Positions 1-5,584 of a stretch of DNA of 6,494 nucleotides are shown in pieces (position 1 is the first letter of the stretch; every line of letters begins with the position of its first letter). The notes under the pieces are model-generated. The model was not told the origin of the DNA. It searched no databases and saw only the letters and a list, made by a program, of their open reading frames with translations. This DNA is from Bacillota bacterium (GTDB taxonomy: Bacteria; Bacillota_I; Bacilli_A; Erysipelotrichales; Erysipelotrichaceae): contig JAEWIH010000104.1 of assembly GCA_023387245.1 (NCBI GenBank), positions 1-6,494 of the forward strand. Reading direction: 5' to 3'. Both the position numbers and the translations under genes were made by a program.

Positions 1-1094
1 GGTAAATACTGCCATCTATGCCATAAGTTTTTAGCATTATAATCATAGCTTTGATCATTGCCATTTAAAACTAAATAAGAAGGCATATCATATTTTTGAT
101 TTTTAATTAAATCTATTGACTTATTAATTGCTAGTTTTGCACTTTGTGATTTAGGAGAAAGCGCCATTTGAATAATAATTGGACTTAAAATTAATTTCGC
201 TTCAGGCAAACCAACCATTAATGCGGCTTGGATAGCTAAATAGACATTATTACAACAAGTAGGATTAGCTAGTCCAATATCTTCATATGCACAAACAATT
301 AGTCTTCTTGTCAAATGTTCTAAATCACCAATTAAAATTAATTGCCCAAAATAATATAAACTAGCATTAACATCACTACCTCTAATACTTTTTTGAAGTG
401 CCGATAACAAATTATAATAATTATCGCCATTTTTATCATAGGCTATTGGAGCAATAGGAATAATTTTTTTAATCATATGATTATTAATTTCTTGATTTGG
501 GAAATTATATATAATCATTTCAATTAAATTAATAATTACTCTTAAATCGCCATTGGTAGTAATAGCTAAAGTGTTAATTATTTCAGGATCATAATTTAAA
601 TTATCAATTTTATCTAACAATTGTTTTATATGTTGTGAATTTAGTGGTTTAAACTCGGCCAATATAATTCTAGATAAAATTGCGCTATTAATCGCAAAAA
701 ATGGATTACTAGTAGTTAATCCAATCATAATAATCGTTCCATTTTCTAAATATGGTAATAAAATATCTTGTTTATCTTTATTCATGCGATGGATTTCATC
801 AATAATTAACAAATAGCGATTACATAATTTCGCTTCTTGAATGATATTATCTAAATCATTTTTATTTTGGATACTAGCATTAAAAAAAGCAAAATGCTCA
901 AAATAGTTAGTCAATATGTTAGCGGCAGTAGTTTTTCCACAACCACTAGGACCATAAAAAATCATCGACATAAAATGTTGATGTTTAATCATTTGATATA
1001 TAATCCCATCTTCTGGATTAAATAAATGTTGCTGTCCAATGAAATCATCAATATTTTTAGGACGTAATTTTTGGATTAAAGGTATATTTTTCAT
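1..1094 (-). CDS. rarA: Replication-associated recombination protein A, RarA/MgsA-type AAA+ ATPase (3' end cut by window edge)
   Basis: This leftward frame gives 364 residues without a stop and runs off the left edge. RarA is an AAA+ ATPase related to clamp-loader subunits and Holliday-junction helicases; it acts at stalled replication forks. Visible motifs, in order: the N-terminal RPKNIDDFIGQ segment (about 11-21), Walker A GPSGCGKTT (48-56), Walker B LLIIDEIHR (95-103), sensor 1 TTSNP (127-131), arginine-finger SR (141-142) and sensor 2 GDLR (182-185). The family-specific stretch YDKNGDNYYNLLSALQKSIR and a later AYEDIGLANP separate it from RuvB and DnaX. Family members are roughly 420-450 residues, and the visible end resembles the usual C-terminal region, so a few tens of residues are probably missing. 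The ATG at 1094 is supported by the N-terminal match. It has no Shine-Dalgarno sequence and seems leaderless. It is divergent from dtd. Confidence 0.96.
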   Translation of the reverse strand, partial: MKNIPLIQKLRPKNIDDFIGQQHLFNPEDGIIYQMIKHQHFMSMIFYGPSGCGKTTAANILTNYFEHFAFFNASIQNKNDLDNIIQEAKLCNRYLLIIDEIHRMNKDKQDILLPYLENGTIIMIGLTTSNPFFAINSAILSRIILAEFKPLNSQHIKQLLDKIDNLNYDPEIINTLAITTNGDLRVIINLIEMIIYNFPNQEINNHMIKKIIPIAPIAYDKNGDNYYNLLSALQKSIRGSDVNASLYYFGQLILIGDLEHLTRRLIVCAYEDIGLANPTCCNNVYLAIQAALMVGLPEAKLILSPIIIQMALSPKSQSAKLAINKSIDLIKNQKYDMPSYLVLNGNDQSYDYNAKNLWHRWQYL

Positions 1095-1100
1095 AATCAA

Positions 1101-1129
1101 ATCTTAAAACATTTAAACACATTTTTCAA
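1101..1129 (-). promoter_or_regulatory. Promoter of rarA, predicted leaderless
   Basis: On the minus strand, TTGAAA (1129-1124) and TAAGAT (1106-1101) are separated by exactly 17 bp. Seven bases beyond the -10 lies the A of the rarA ATG (1094), so the predicted transcript would begin at the start codon. No purine-rich ribosome binding site lies between the -10 and the ATG. The match is seen in the sequence; promoter activity is inferred. Confidence 0.6.
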
Positions 1130-1151
1130 TTATATTTTATATGAACATTGA

Positions 1152-1183
1152 TTGAAATTATTTAGATTTTGTAGTACTATAAT
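1152..1183 (+). promoter_or_regulatory. Promoter of the dtd-folD-DUF951-ychF operon, predicted leaderless
   Basis: TTGAAA (1152-1157) is followed after 17 bp by TACTAT (1175-1180), which overlaps a perfect TATAAT (1178-1183, 20-bp spacer). Either -10 places the transcription start at about 1187-1190, that is, on the dtd ATG at 1188. No Shine-Dalgarno sequence is present. The -35 lies only 22 bp from that of the divergent rarA promoter. Confidence 0.62.
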
Positions 1184-1187
1184 CGTT

Positions 1188-1637
1188 ATGAAAATAGTTA
1201 TTCAAAGATGTAAAGAAGCTAGTGTTACAATTGATAATAAAATATATTCACAAATAGCTTTAGGCATGGTTTTATTAGTCTCATTTGAAATTGGAGATAC
1301 TATAGATGATGTTAATTATTGTGCTAATAAAATTGCTAAGTTACGGATATTTGAAGATGAAAACCAAAAGATTAATAAAAATATTTTTGATGTTAATGGT
1401 CAAATATTATCTATATCTCAATTCAGTTTATATGGCGATTTAATCAAAGGCAATCGCCCGAGTTTTACTAAATGTTTAGATGCCGCTAGTGCAAATGAAT
1501 TATATTTAAAATTTAATCAAAAATTATTACAATTAGGTTTAGATGTAAGTAGTGGTGTATTTCAAGCAAATATGGATGTATATTTAATTAATGACGGTCC
1601 ATTGACCTTTATATTAGAAAGCAGGGATAAAAAATGA
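1188..1637 (+). CDS. dtd: D-aminoacyl-tRNA deacylase (D-Tyr-tRNA deacylase)
   Basis: 149 residues, the usual length for the DTD family. The enzyme is cytoplasmic and homodimeric; it hydrolyses the ester bond between a D-amino acid and its tRNA, recycling the tRNA and keeping D-residues out of protein. Diagnostic features are the N-terminus MKIVIQRCKEASVTID, LRIFEDE (52-58), the active-site motif SQFSLYG (77-83), GNRPSF (88-93) and the cross-subunit NDGPLT motif (135-140) with its Gly-Pro pair. The usual SQFT motif reads SQFS here, a conservative Thr-to-Ser change at position 80. I chose the ATG at 1188 over an in-frame TTG at 1152 because family homology begins exactly there and the TTG lies within the -35 element. 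The gene overlaps folD by 4 nt (ATGA). Confidence 0.96.
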   Translation: MKIVIQRCKEASVTIDNKIYSQIALGMVLLVSFEIGDTIDDVNYCANKIAKLRIFEDENQKINKNIFDVNGQILSISQFSLYGDLIKGNRPSFTKCLDAASANELYLKFNQKLLQLGLDVSSGVFQANMDVYLINDGPLTFILESRDKK

Positions 1638-2458
1638 TATTAGATGGCAAAAAATTAGCTTTAGAAATTAAAAATGAATTAAAAGCCAAAGTCGGTTTAT
1701 TATCGGACGTTATTCCTCATTGTGTAGTTTTATTAGCTTCTAGTGATGATGCTAGTAAAGTATATGTTAAAAATAAAGAAAAAGCCTTTAAAGAAGTTGG
1801 AATGTTGTCTACAGTTTATAAATTTGATGAAGATGTTACTAATGAAGTCATGTTAGAGGTTATTAATTATTTAAATAATGATGATGAAGTTGATGGTATT
1901 TTACTACAGTTACCATTATACAAACATTTAGATAGCGATTTATTAATCAATAGTATTGATGTTAAAAAAGATGTAGATGGATTATCTAGGCGTAGTAATA
2001 GTGAAAAACAAGGGTTAATTCCATGCACTCCTCAGGGCATTATCGCATTATTAAAAGCTAATAATATTGAATTAGAATCTAAACATGTTGTAATTGTTAA
2101 TCGTTCAGATTTAGTCGGAAAACCGCTTGTAAAATTAATGTTAAAAGAAAATGCGACGGTAACGATTTGTCATTCGTATACTAAAAATTTAAAGAAATAT
2201 ACTAAAATGGCAGATATTTTAGTCGTAGCTACTGGTAATCCTAATTTAATTACTCCTGATATGATAAAAAAAGGGGTTGTTTTAGTTGATGTTGGTGTTC
2301 ATAAATTAGATAATGGCTATGTTGGTGATATCGATTCACAATGTTATCCACTATCAAAAGCCTATAGTCCAGGACCTGGGGGAGTTGGACCGATGACGGT
2401 GGCGATGTTATTACATAATACTTATTTAGCACATATTTGGAGAAATAATCATGAATAA
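1634..2458 (+). CDS. folD: Bifunctional methylenetetrahydrofolate dehydrogenase / methenyltetrahydrofolate cyclohydrolase
   Basis: 274 residues, close to the usual 280-290. FolD interconverts 5,10-methylene-, 5,10-methenyl- and 10-formyl-tetrahydrofolate, using NADP in the dehydrogenase step. It supplies one-carbon units for purine and formyl-Met-tRNA synthesis in the cytoplasm. The catalytic Tyr-x3-Lys pair is Y44 and K48, followed by GILLQLPL (88-95) with the conserved Gln92, KDVDG (112-116) and PCTPQG (130-135). The Rossmann dinucleotide-binding segment carries RS-DLVGKP (157-164), and the family signature PGPGGVGPMT is at 246-255. The residue just before that Arg-Ser is Asn156, where many bacterial homologues have Gly. 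The start ATG overlaps the dtd stop and has an AGGGA ribosome binding site (1623-1627), so translation is probably coupled to dtd. Confidence 0.96.
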   Translation: MILDGKKLALEIKNELKAKVGLLSDVIPHCVVLLASSDDASKVYVKNKEKAFKEVGMLSTVYKFDEDVTNEVMLEVINYLNNDDEVDGILLQLPLYKHLDSDLLINSIDVKKDVDGLSRRSNSEKQGLIPCTPQGIIALLKANNIELESKHVVIVNRSDLVGKPLVKLMLKENATVTICHSYTKNLKKYTKMADILVVATGNPNLITPDMIKKGVVLVDVGVHKLDNGYVGDIDSQCYPLSKAYSPGPGGVGPMTVAMLLHNTYLAHIWRNNHE

Positions 2459-2648
2459 TTATGGGCTTTATGATATTGTCGAAATGAAAAAGGCTCATCC
2501 TTGTCATAAAGGTAAGTATTTTCAAATTGTTAGGATGGGTGTCGATATTAAAATTAAATGTGATGGTTGTGGCAATATTATTATGCTAGATCGTAATGAT
2601 TTTAATCGTAAATTAAAAAGAATTATTAAAAAACATGAGGAGGTATAA
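2451..2648 (+). CDS. DUF951 family small protein
   Basis: 65 residues, matching the short conserved DUF951 family of Bacillota, whose function is not established. The recognisable core is YDIVEMKKAHPC (7-18), RMGVDIKIKC (28-37) and the CDGCG pair (37-41). Cys18, Cys37 and Cys40 could form a metal or thiol site, but this is inference from spacing. The C-terminus is lysine/arginine-rich, which would suit nucleic-acid or ribosome contact. The start overlaps the end of folD by 8 nt and has a GGAGA ribosome binding site (2440-2444). The stop is 2 nt before the ychF start, and the last codons form the ychF ribosome binding site. Pairing with ychF is common in Bacillota and hints at a translation-related role. 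Confidence 0.93.
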   Translation: MNNYGLYDIVEMKKAHPCHKGKYFQIVRMGVDIKIKCDGCGNIIMLDRNDFNRKLKRIIKKHEEV

Positions 2649-2650
2649 AT

Positions 2651-3751
2651 ATGGCTTTAACGGCAGGGATTGTTGGATTGCCTAATGTAGGTAAATCGAC
2701 GCTTTTTAATGCTATTACAGGTGCTAGTGTTGAGGCGGCTAATTATCCATTTGCGACGATTGATAAAAATGTTGGTGTTGTAGAAGTTCGTGATGAAAGA
2801 ATTCGCATTTTAAGCCAAATGTATGAACCTAAAAAAACGATTTTTACTACTTTTGAATTTTGTGATATTGCGGGGTTAGTTAAAGGTGCAAGTAAAGGCG
2901 AAGGATTAGGTAATCAGTTTCTAGCAAATATTCGTGAAGTAGATGCTATTATTCATGTAGTTCGTTGTTTTGATAATAATGATATTTTACATGTAGAAGG
3001 TAGAATTAATCCGATTGATGATATTGAGATTATAGAATTAGAGTTACAATTAGCCGATTTAAATACTATCGATAATCGAATTATTAAAATCGAAAAAAAA
3101 GCTAAAACCAATGATAAAGAGGCCTTGTTGGAATATAATTTATTATTGCGTTGTAAAGAAAGATTATTGGCAGGAGAGATGTTGTTAGGGCTTGAAGTTA
3201 ATGATAATGAATTGAAATTAATTAAGACTTATCATTTTTTAACTTATAAGCCAGTTATTTATGTAGCTAATGTTGATGAGAGCGATTTATTAGATTTAAA
3301 TAATTGTCATTATTATCAACAAGTAATAGAATTTGCTAGTAAAAATAATAGTGATGTTATTCCTATTAGTGCTAGAATGGAAATGGAATTATCTACTTTA
3401 GATTACGGTGATCAATTAGAATATTTAAAAGAATATAATTGTCAAGAAAGCGGCTTAGATAAGATTGTAAAAACAGCTTATCATACTTTAAATTTACGAA
3501 CTTTTTTTACTGTTGGTAAAGATGAAGTTAGAGCTTGGACTTTTAAAGAAGGAATGAAAGCACCTGCTTGTGCTGGAGTTATTCATAGTGATTTTGAAAG
3601 AGGATTTATTAAAGCCGAAGTTTTTGCTTATGATGATTTGATAGCTTTAGGCAATGAATTGGCGATTAAAGATGCTGGTAAATTTAGAATAGAAGGTAAA
3701 GAATATTTAGTCAAAGATGGTGATATTTTACATTTCCGTTTTAATGTGTAA
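2651..3751 (+). CDS. ychF: Redox-regulated ribosome-binding ATPase/GTPase YchF (Obg family)
   Basis: 366 residues, full length for YchF. It is a P-loop protein of the Obg family that associates with ribosomes and prefers ATP over GTP in characterised members. Motifs: G1 GLPNVGKST (9-17), switch region NYPFATIDKNVG (31-42), G3 DIAGLVKGA (72-80), and G4 as NVDE (207-210) in place of the usual NKxD, which is the family hallmark tied to relaxed nucleotide specificity. A predicted helical insertion fills roughly 140-195, and a TGS domain occupies about 280-364, including VRAWTFKEGMKAP (293-305) and a C-terminal HFRFNV. A strong GGAGG ribosome binding site (2639-2643) lies inside the end of DUF951, 7 nt before the ATG. 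It is the last member of the tightly coupled dtd operon. Confidence 0.98.
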   Translation: MALTAGIVGLPNVGKSTLFNAITGASVEAANYPFATIDKNVGVVEVRDERIRILSQMYEPKKTIFTTFEFCDIAGLVKGASKGEGLGNQFLANIREVDAIIHVVRCFDNNDILHVEGRINPIDDIEIIELELQLADLNTIDNRIIKIEKKAKTNDKEALLEYNLLLRCKERLLAGEMLLGLEVNDNELKLIKTYHFLTYKPVIYVANVDESDLLDLNNCHYYQQVIEFASKNNSDVIPISARMEMELSTLDYGDQLEYLKEYNCQESGLDKIVKTAYHTLNLRTFFTVGKDEVRAWTFKEGMKAPACAGVIHSDFERGFIKAEVFAYDDLIALGNELAIKDAGKFRIEGKEYLVKDGDILHFRFNV

Positions 3752-3752
3752 G

Positions 3753-3761
3753 TGGTATAAT
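3753..3761 (+). promoter_or_regulatory. Extended -10 promoter for darA-pta
   Basis: A perfect TG-N-TATAAT (TG at 3753-3754, TATAAT at 3756-3761) lies directly after the ychF stop, with no good -35, as expected for an extended -10 promoter. The predicted start is near 3768, giving a leader of about 18 nt that contains the AGGAGA ribosome binding site of darA. It would allow darA and pta to be expressed independently of the upstream operon. I see no terminator between ychF and darA, so read-through is also likely. Confidence 0.6.
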
Positions 3762-3785
3762 TAATATGTAATAGGAGATTAATAT

Positions 3786-4109
3786 ATGAAACTTGTTTTA
3801 GCGATTGTATCTAATGATGATAGTAGTGAAGTAATTAGTTTATTGACTTCTAATAAATTTCAAGTAACACGTTTAGCGACTACTGGTGGTTTTTTGCGTG
3901 CAGGTAATACAACTTTAATAGTTGGTGTTGAAGATGATTTAGTTGATAAATGTATTGAATTAATAGGCAGCGAGGCTAAGAGAAGAAACGGTGTTGTAAC
4001 AGTTAATGAATCTCAAGATTTTGGACGTTATTCATCAATTCCAACTAATGTTTTAATGGGTGGTGCTACTATTTTTGTTTTAGATGTTGAACAGTTTTAT
4101 AAACTATAG
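3786..4109 (+). CDS. darA: Cyclic-di-AMP receptor of the PII-like DarA/PstA family (DUF970)
   Basis: 107 residues, the normal size for this family (about 109 in Bacillus, where it is also called YaaQ or PstA). The fold is a PII-like homotrimer that binds cyclic-di-AMP at subunit interfaces and is thought to relay the signal to partners that are still poorly defined. Features seen: the N-terminal strand KLVLAIV (2-8), the ligand-loop signature TTGGFLRAGNTT (32-43) with Asn41, GVED (47-50), a basic AKRR (64-67) opening the variable loop, and the C-terminal MGGATIFVLDVEQF (91-104). In B. subtilis yaaQ lies in the tmk-holB region; here it sits between ychF and pta. AGGAGA (3773-3778) is the ribosome binding site. 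It has its own promoter upstream, and pta begins 8 nt downstream. Confidence 0.95.
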   Translation: MKLVLAIVSNDDSSEVISLLTSNKFQVTRLATTGGFLRAGNTTLIVGVEDDLVDKCIELIGSEAKRRNGVVTVNESQDFGRYSSIPTNVLMGGATIFVLDVEQFYKL

Positions 4110-4117
4110 GGGGAATT

Positions 4118-5095
4118 ATGAATTTATTTAGAGAATGCGAAATGAAGTTGGCTAATAAAAATGTTAAAATTGTTTTTCCGGAAGGTAATGATATTCGTAT
4201 TTTAAGTGCAACAGCTACTTTATCAAAAACGAATTTAATTAAACCATTAGTTATTGGTAAAAGAGAAGAAATTAATCAAATAGCCTTAGATAATGATATT
4301 GATATTAGTTCTTTAGAAATTATTGATCCACAAAAATATGAAGCATTAGATGAAATGGTTTTATCTTTTGTTGAGTGTCGAAAAGGTAAGATCGATGCTG
4401 ATAGTGCTAGAAAATTAGTTTTAGAAGATTATAATTATTTTGGGACAATGCTTGTTTATATGAATAAAGCCCAAGGATTAGTTTCGGGTGCAGTTGGTAC
4501 TACTGCTAATACTGTGCGACCAGCTTTACAAATCATTAAGATGCATAAAGATTATAAATTAGTTTCAGGTATTTTCTTAATTTTAAAAGAAGATGAACGT
4601 TACTTATTTGGTGATTGTGCGATTAATATTAATCCTGATTCTGAAACTTTGGCTGAAATTGCTATATGTGCTGATAAAACAGCTCGTCAGTTTGGGATTG
4701 ATCCTAAGATTGGCTTTTTGTCTTTTTCAACAAAAGGTTCGGCTAGTTCTCCAGAACAACAAAAAGTGGCTGAAGCATTAAGAATTACTAAAGAAAAAGC
4801 ACCACATTTAGAATGTGATGGTGAACTGCAGCTCGATGCCGCATTTGTGCCTTCAGTAGCTAAGAAAAAAGCTCCAGGTTCAAGTGTTGCTGGTTATGTT
4901 AATACTTTTATTTTCCCGACATTAGATGCTGGTAATATCGGTTATAAAATTGCTGAAAGATTTGGTAAATATCAAGCGATTGGTCCGATTTTACAAGGTT
5001 TAGCTAAACCGGTAAACGACTTATCTCGTGGTTGTAATAGTCATGATGTTTATAATCTAGCATTAATTACTGCTGTTCAAGCTATTGAAAGTTAA
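4118..5095 (+). CDS. pta: Phosphate acetyltransferase
   Basis: 325 residues, the short single-domain class typical of Bacillota. Pta converts acetyl-CoA plus phosphate to acetyl-phosphate plus CoA; with acetate kinase it forms the acetate overflow/ATP-yielding pathway in the cytoplasm. No ackA is visible in the window. Diagnostic stretches are KIVFPEGNDIRIL (17-29), GAVGTTANTVRPALQII, GFLSFSTKGSA, DGELQLDAAFVPSVA and the C-terminal LSRGC. Ser303, Arg304 and Asp310 have the spacing of the Ser-Arg and Asp active-site residues known from Methanosarcina Pta (309, 310, 316). The start is supported by homology from the first residues and by a GGGGG ribosome binding site (4109-4113) that overlaps the darA stop. 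It is probably co-transcribed with darA. Confidence 0.97.
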   Translation: MNLFRECEMKLANKNVKIVFPEGNDIRILSATATLSKTNLIKPLVIGKREEINQIALDNDIDISSLEIIDPQKYEALDEMVLSFVECRKGKIDADSARKLVLEDYNYFGTMLVYMNKAQGLVSGAVGTTANTVRPALQIIKMHKDYKLVSGIFLILKEDERYLFGDCAININPDSETLAEIAICADKTARQFGIDPKIGFLSFSTKGSASSPEQQKVAEALRITKEKAPHLECDGELQLDAAFVPSVAKKKAPGSSVAGYVNTFIFPTLDAGNIGYKIAERFGKYQAIGPILQGLAKPVNDLSRGCNSHDVYNLALITAVQAIES

Positions 5096-5137
5096 TTATA
5101 AAAAAATCGCTGTCATTTTTAAACAAATATACACATT

Positions 5138-5190
5138 GGATAAAGAAGTCTTTGTCCTTAAACATACTAAAAACTCTAAACAAAATAGAG
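5138..5190 (+). other. Two hairpins in the 3' untranslated region of pta
   Basis: Hairpin one (5138-5157) pairs GGATAAAGA with TCTTTGTCC, 9 bp with one G-U, across a 2-nt loop; it has no U-tract and so is not a terminator itself. Hairpin two (5174-5190) pairs CTCTA with TAGAG across 7 nt. The AGGGA at 5189-5193, at its edge, can also pair with TCCCT (5221-5225) of the following terminator. Between the pta stop and 5137 I see nothing else. The role is unknown; mRNA 3'-end protection or a weak attenuator are possibilities. Confidence 0.4.
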
Positions 5191-5202
5191 GGAATTTATC
5201 AA

Positions 5203-5233
5203 AGGGAGTATAGATTAAGCTCCCTGTTTTTTT
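5203..5233 (+). terminator. Intrinsic terminator downstream of pta
   Basis: AGGGAG (5203-5208) pairs with CTCCCT (5220-5225) across an 11-nt loop. Next come one G and seven T residues (5227-5233). It is 108 nt beyond the pta stop and probably ends the darA-pta transcript. The stem is short (6 bp) but GC-rich for this genome. Confidence 0.7.
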
Positions 5234-5237
5234 GTAG

Positions 5238-5293
5238 AAAAAATTTTAAAAAATTTTAAAAAGCATCGATAATTTATAAACCCTTGTTATAAT
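5238..5293 (+). promoter_or_regulatory. Module 1 promoter with phased A-tracts and extended -10
   Basis: Three A-tracts begin 10 bp apart (5238, 5248, 5258), as in intrinsically curved or UP-element DNA. They lead into a -35-like TCGATA (5266-5271), a 16-bp spacer and a perfect extended -10, TGT-TATAAT (5285-5293). The predicted start is about 5300, right at the GGGAGG ribosome binding site. The same arrangement recurs at 5992-6061, which supports it being a functional unit. Confidence 0.7.
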
Positions 5294-5312
5294 AATAATC
5301 GGGAGGTAAAGT

Positions 5313-5405
5313 ATGAACTTCCTAAATAAAAAACGTTGGCGATTACTATACAAGCATTTTGAAAAATATAAAAAATATTCTTCAATTGTTGAAGATAGCG
5401 GTTGA
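5313..5405 (+). CDS. Possible 30-residue cationic peptide, hypothetical
   Basis: An ATG 6 nt after GGGAGG opens a 30-codon frame ending in TGA at 5403-5405. The peptide begins MNFLNKKRWRLLYKHFEKYK and ends IVEDSG. It is rich in Lys, Arg, Tyr and Phe, could form a short amphipathic helix, and has no signal peptide or membrane segment. The frame continues past the TGA for nine codons to a TAA, so it may be the front of a decayed longer gene. The ribosome binding site is good in sequence, but it can be sequestered in the hairpin 5301-5323. Most of the frame also lies in the 5' arms of a strongly paired RNA, so coding may be incidental. I do not recognise the peptide. Confidence 0.35.
   Translation: MNFLNKKRWRLLYKHFEKYKKYSSIVEDSG
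5339..5356 (+). repeat. Short direct repeat, copy 1 (GCGATTACTATACAAGCA)
   Basis: An 18-nt sequence repeated with one mismatch at 5500-5517 (GCGATTACTAGACAAGCA); a looser relative starts at 5933. Copy 1 forms part of the closing helix of the candidate RNA. Copy 2 lies just beyond the terminator and can also pair over 7 bp with the 3' arm of that helix. Confidence 0.8.
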
Positions 5406-5458
5406 AATAATTTCAATCCTAGTAAGCCTATTTAAATAGAGGCTATAATCGCCGACGT

Positions 5459-5489
5459 AAAAAAAGAGCCATTCGCAGTGGCTCTTTTT
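5459..5489 (+). terminator. Intrinsic terminator of module 1
   Basis: GAGCCA (5466-5471) pairs with TGGCTC (5479-5484), flanked by an A-run (5459-5465) and five T residues (5485-5489). The stem is therefore at least 11 bp, with a TTCGCAG loop, and would act on both strands. It directly follows the 3' arm of the closing helix of the candidate RNA. Confidence 0.82.
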
Positions 5490-5499
5490 ATTTTATCCA

Positions 5500-5517
5500 G
5501 CGATTACTAGACAAGCA
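5500..5517 (+). repeat. Short direct repeat, copy 2 (GCGATTACTAGACAAGCA)
   Basis: It differs from 5339-5356 at one position. Its GCGATTA (5500-5506) is complementary to TAATCGC (5446-5452), giving a pairing around the terminator that competes with the 13-bp closing helix. Confidence 0.8.
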
Positions 5518-5584
5518 ATTACATTTTATATTGTTTTATTTAAATTGTCAAATAGATTAAAAAATTTTTAAAAAAGTGTTGGTA

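Larger units (their letters stand above)
5300..5489 (+). ncRNA. Candidate structured RNA of about 190 nt (module 1), unrecognised family
   Basis: The predicted transcript is almost fully paired. GGGAGGT (5301-5307) folds onto ACTTCCT (5317-5323), placing the AUG at 5313 in the loop. A long-range closing helix joins 5333-5345 to 5446-5458: 13 consecutive pairs with one G-U. Inside it are hairpins at 5379-5395 (perfect TCTTCAA/TTGAAGA), 5400-5418 (perfect TTGAAAT/ATTTCAA plus two flanking pairs) and 5425-5444 (AGCC/GGCT plus TATTT/AAATA, one 2-nt bulge). The terminator hairpin follows immediately after the closing helix. I do not recognise it as tmRNA, 6S, RNase P, SRP or a known riboswitch. 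The pairings are seen in the sequence; RNA function is inference. A short peptide may be encoded by the same transcript. Confidence 0.42.
5451..5584 (+). repeat. Intermodule repeat copy A (terminator plus upstream promoter region)
   Basis: It shares with 5888-6038 a 21-nt identity at its start (5451-5471) and a 36-nt identity at 5530-5565. The stretches between are related but diverged (GCGATTA..., ACATTTT...). The shared unit ends in TTTTTAAAAAAGTG followed by a -35-like TTGGTA (5579-5584). The repeat thus spans the end of one module and the start of the next. Confidence 0.85.

Noticed and set aside
1152..1187. In-frame TTG start giving Dtd 12 extra residues
   Set aside because: Family homology starts at the ATG at 1188, the TTG is inside the -35 element, and there is no ribosome binding site for it.
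1635..1643. Mycoplasma-type code (TGA read as Trp) extending dtd by two codons
   Set aside because: Trp codons in rarA, folD and ychF are all TGG and no conserved gene has an in-frame TGA, so standard code is more likely, though one stop cannot prove it.
2250..2525. 91-codon open frame on the minus strand
   Set aside because: It lies opposite the end of folD and the start of DUF951, has no family resemblance, and is explained by the codon bias of those genes.
4593..4781. 62-codon forward open frame inside pta
   Set aside because: It is a shifted frame of a fully conserved pta region; the translation is a low-complexity leucine/isoleucine run.
5096..5235. T-box or other known riboswitch after pta
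   Set aside because: No T-box consensus, no known aptamer core and no gene directly downstream that it would control.
5444..5449. TATAAT as a promoter -10 inside module 1
   Set aside because: No -35 at proper distance and no TG extension; the bases are explained by the 3' hairpin and the closing helix.
5333..5458. Integron attC site
   Set aside because: The helix ends do not fit the GTTRRRY/RYYYAAC core sites, and no integrase is visible.
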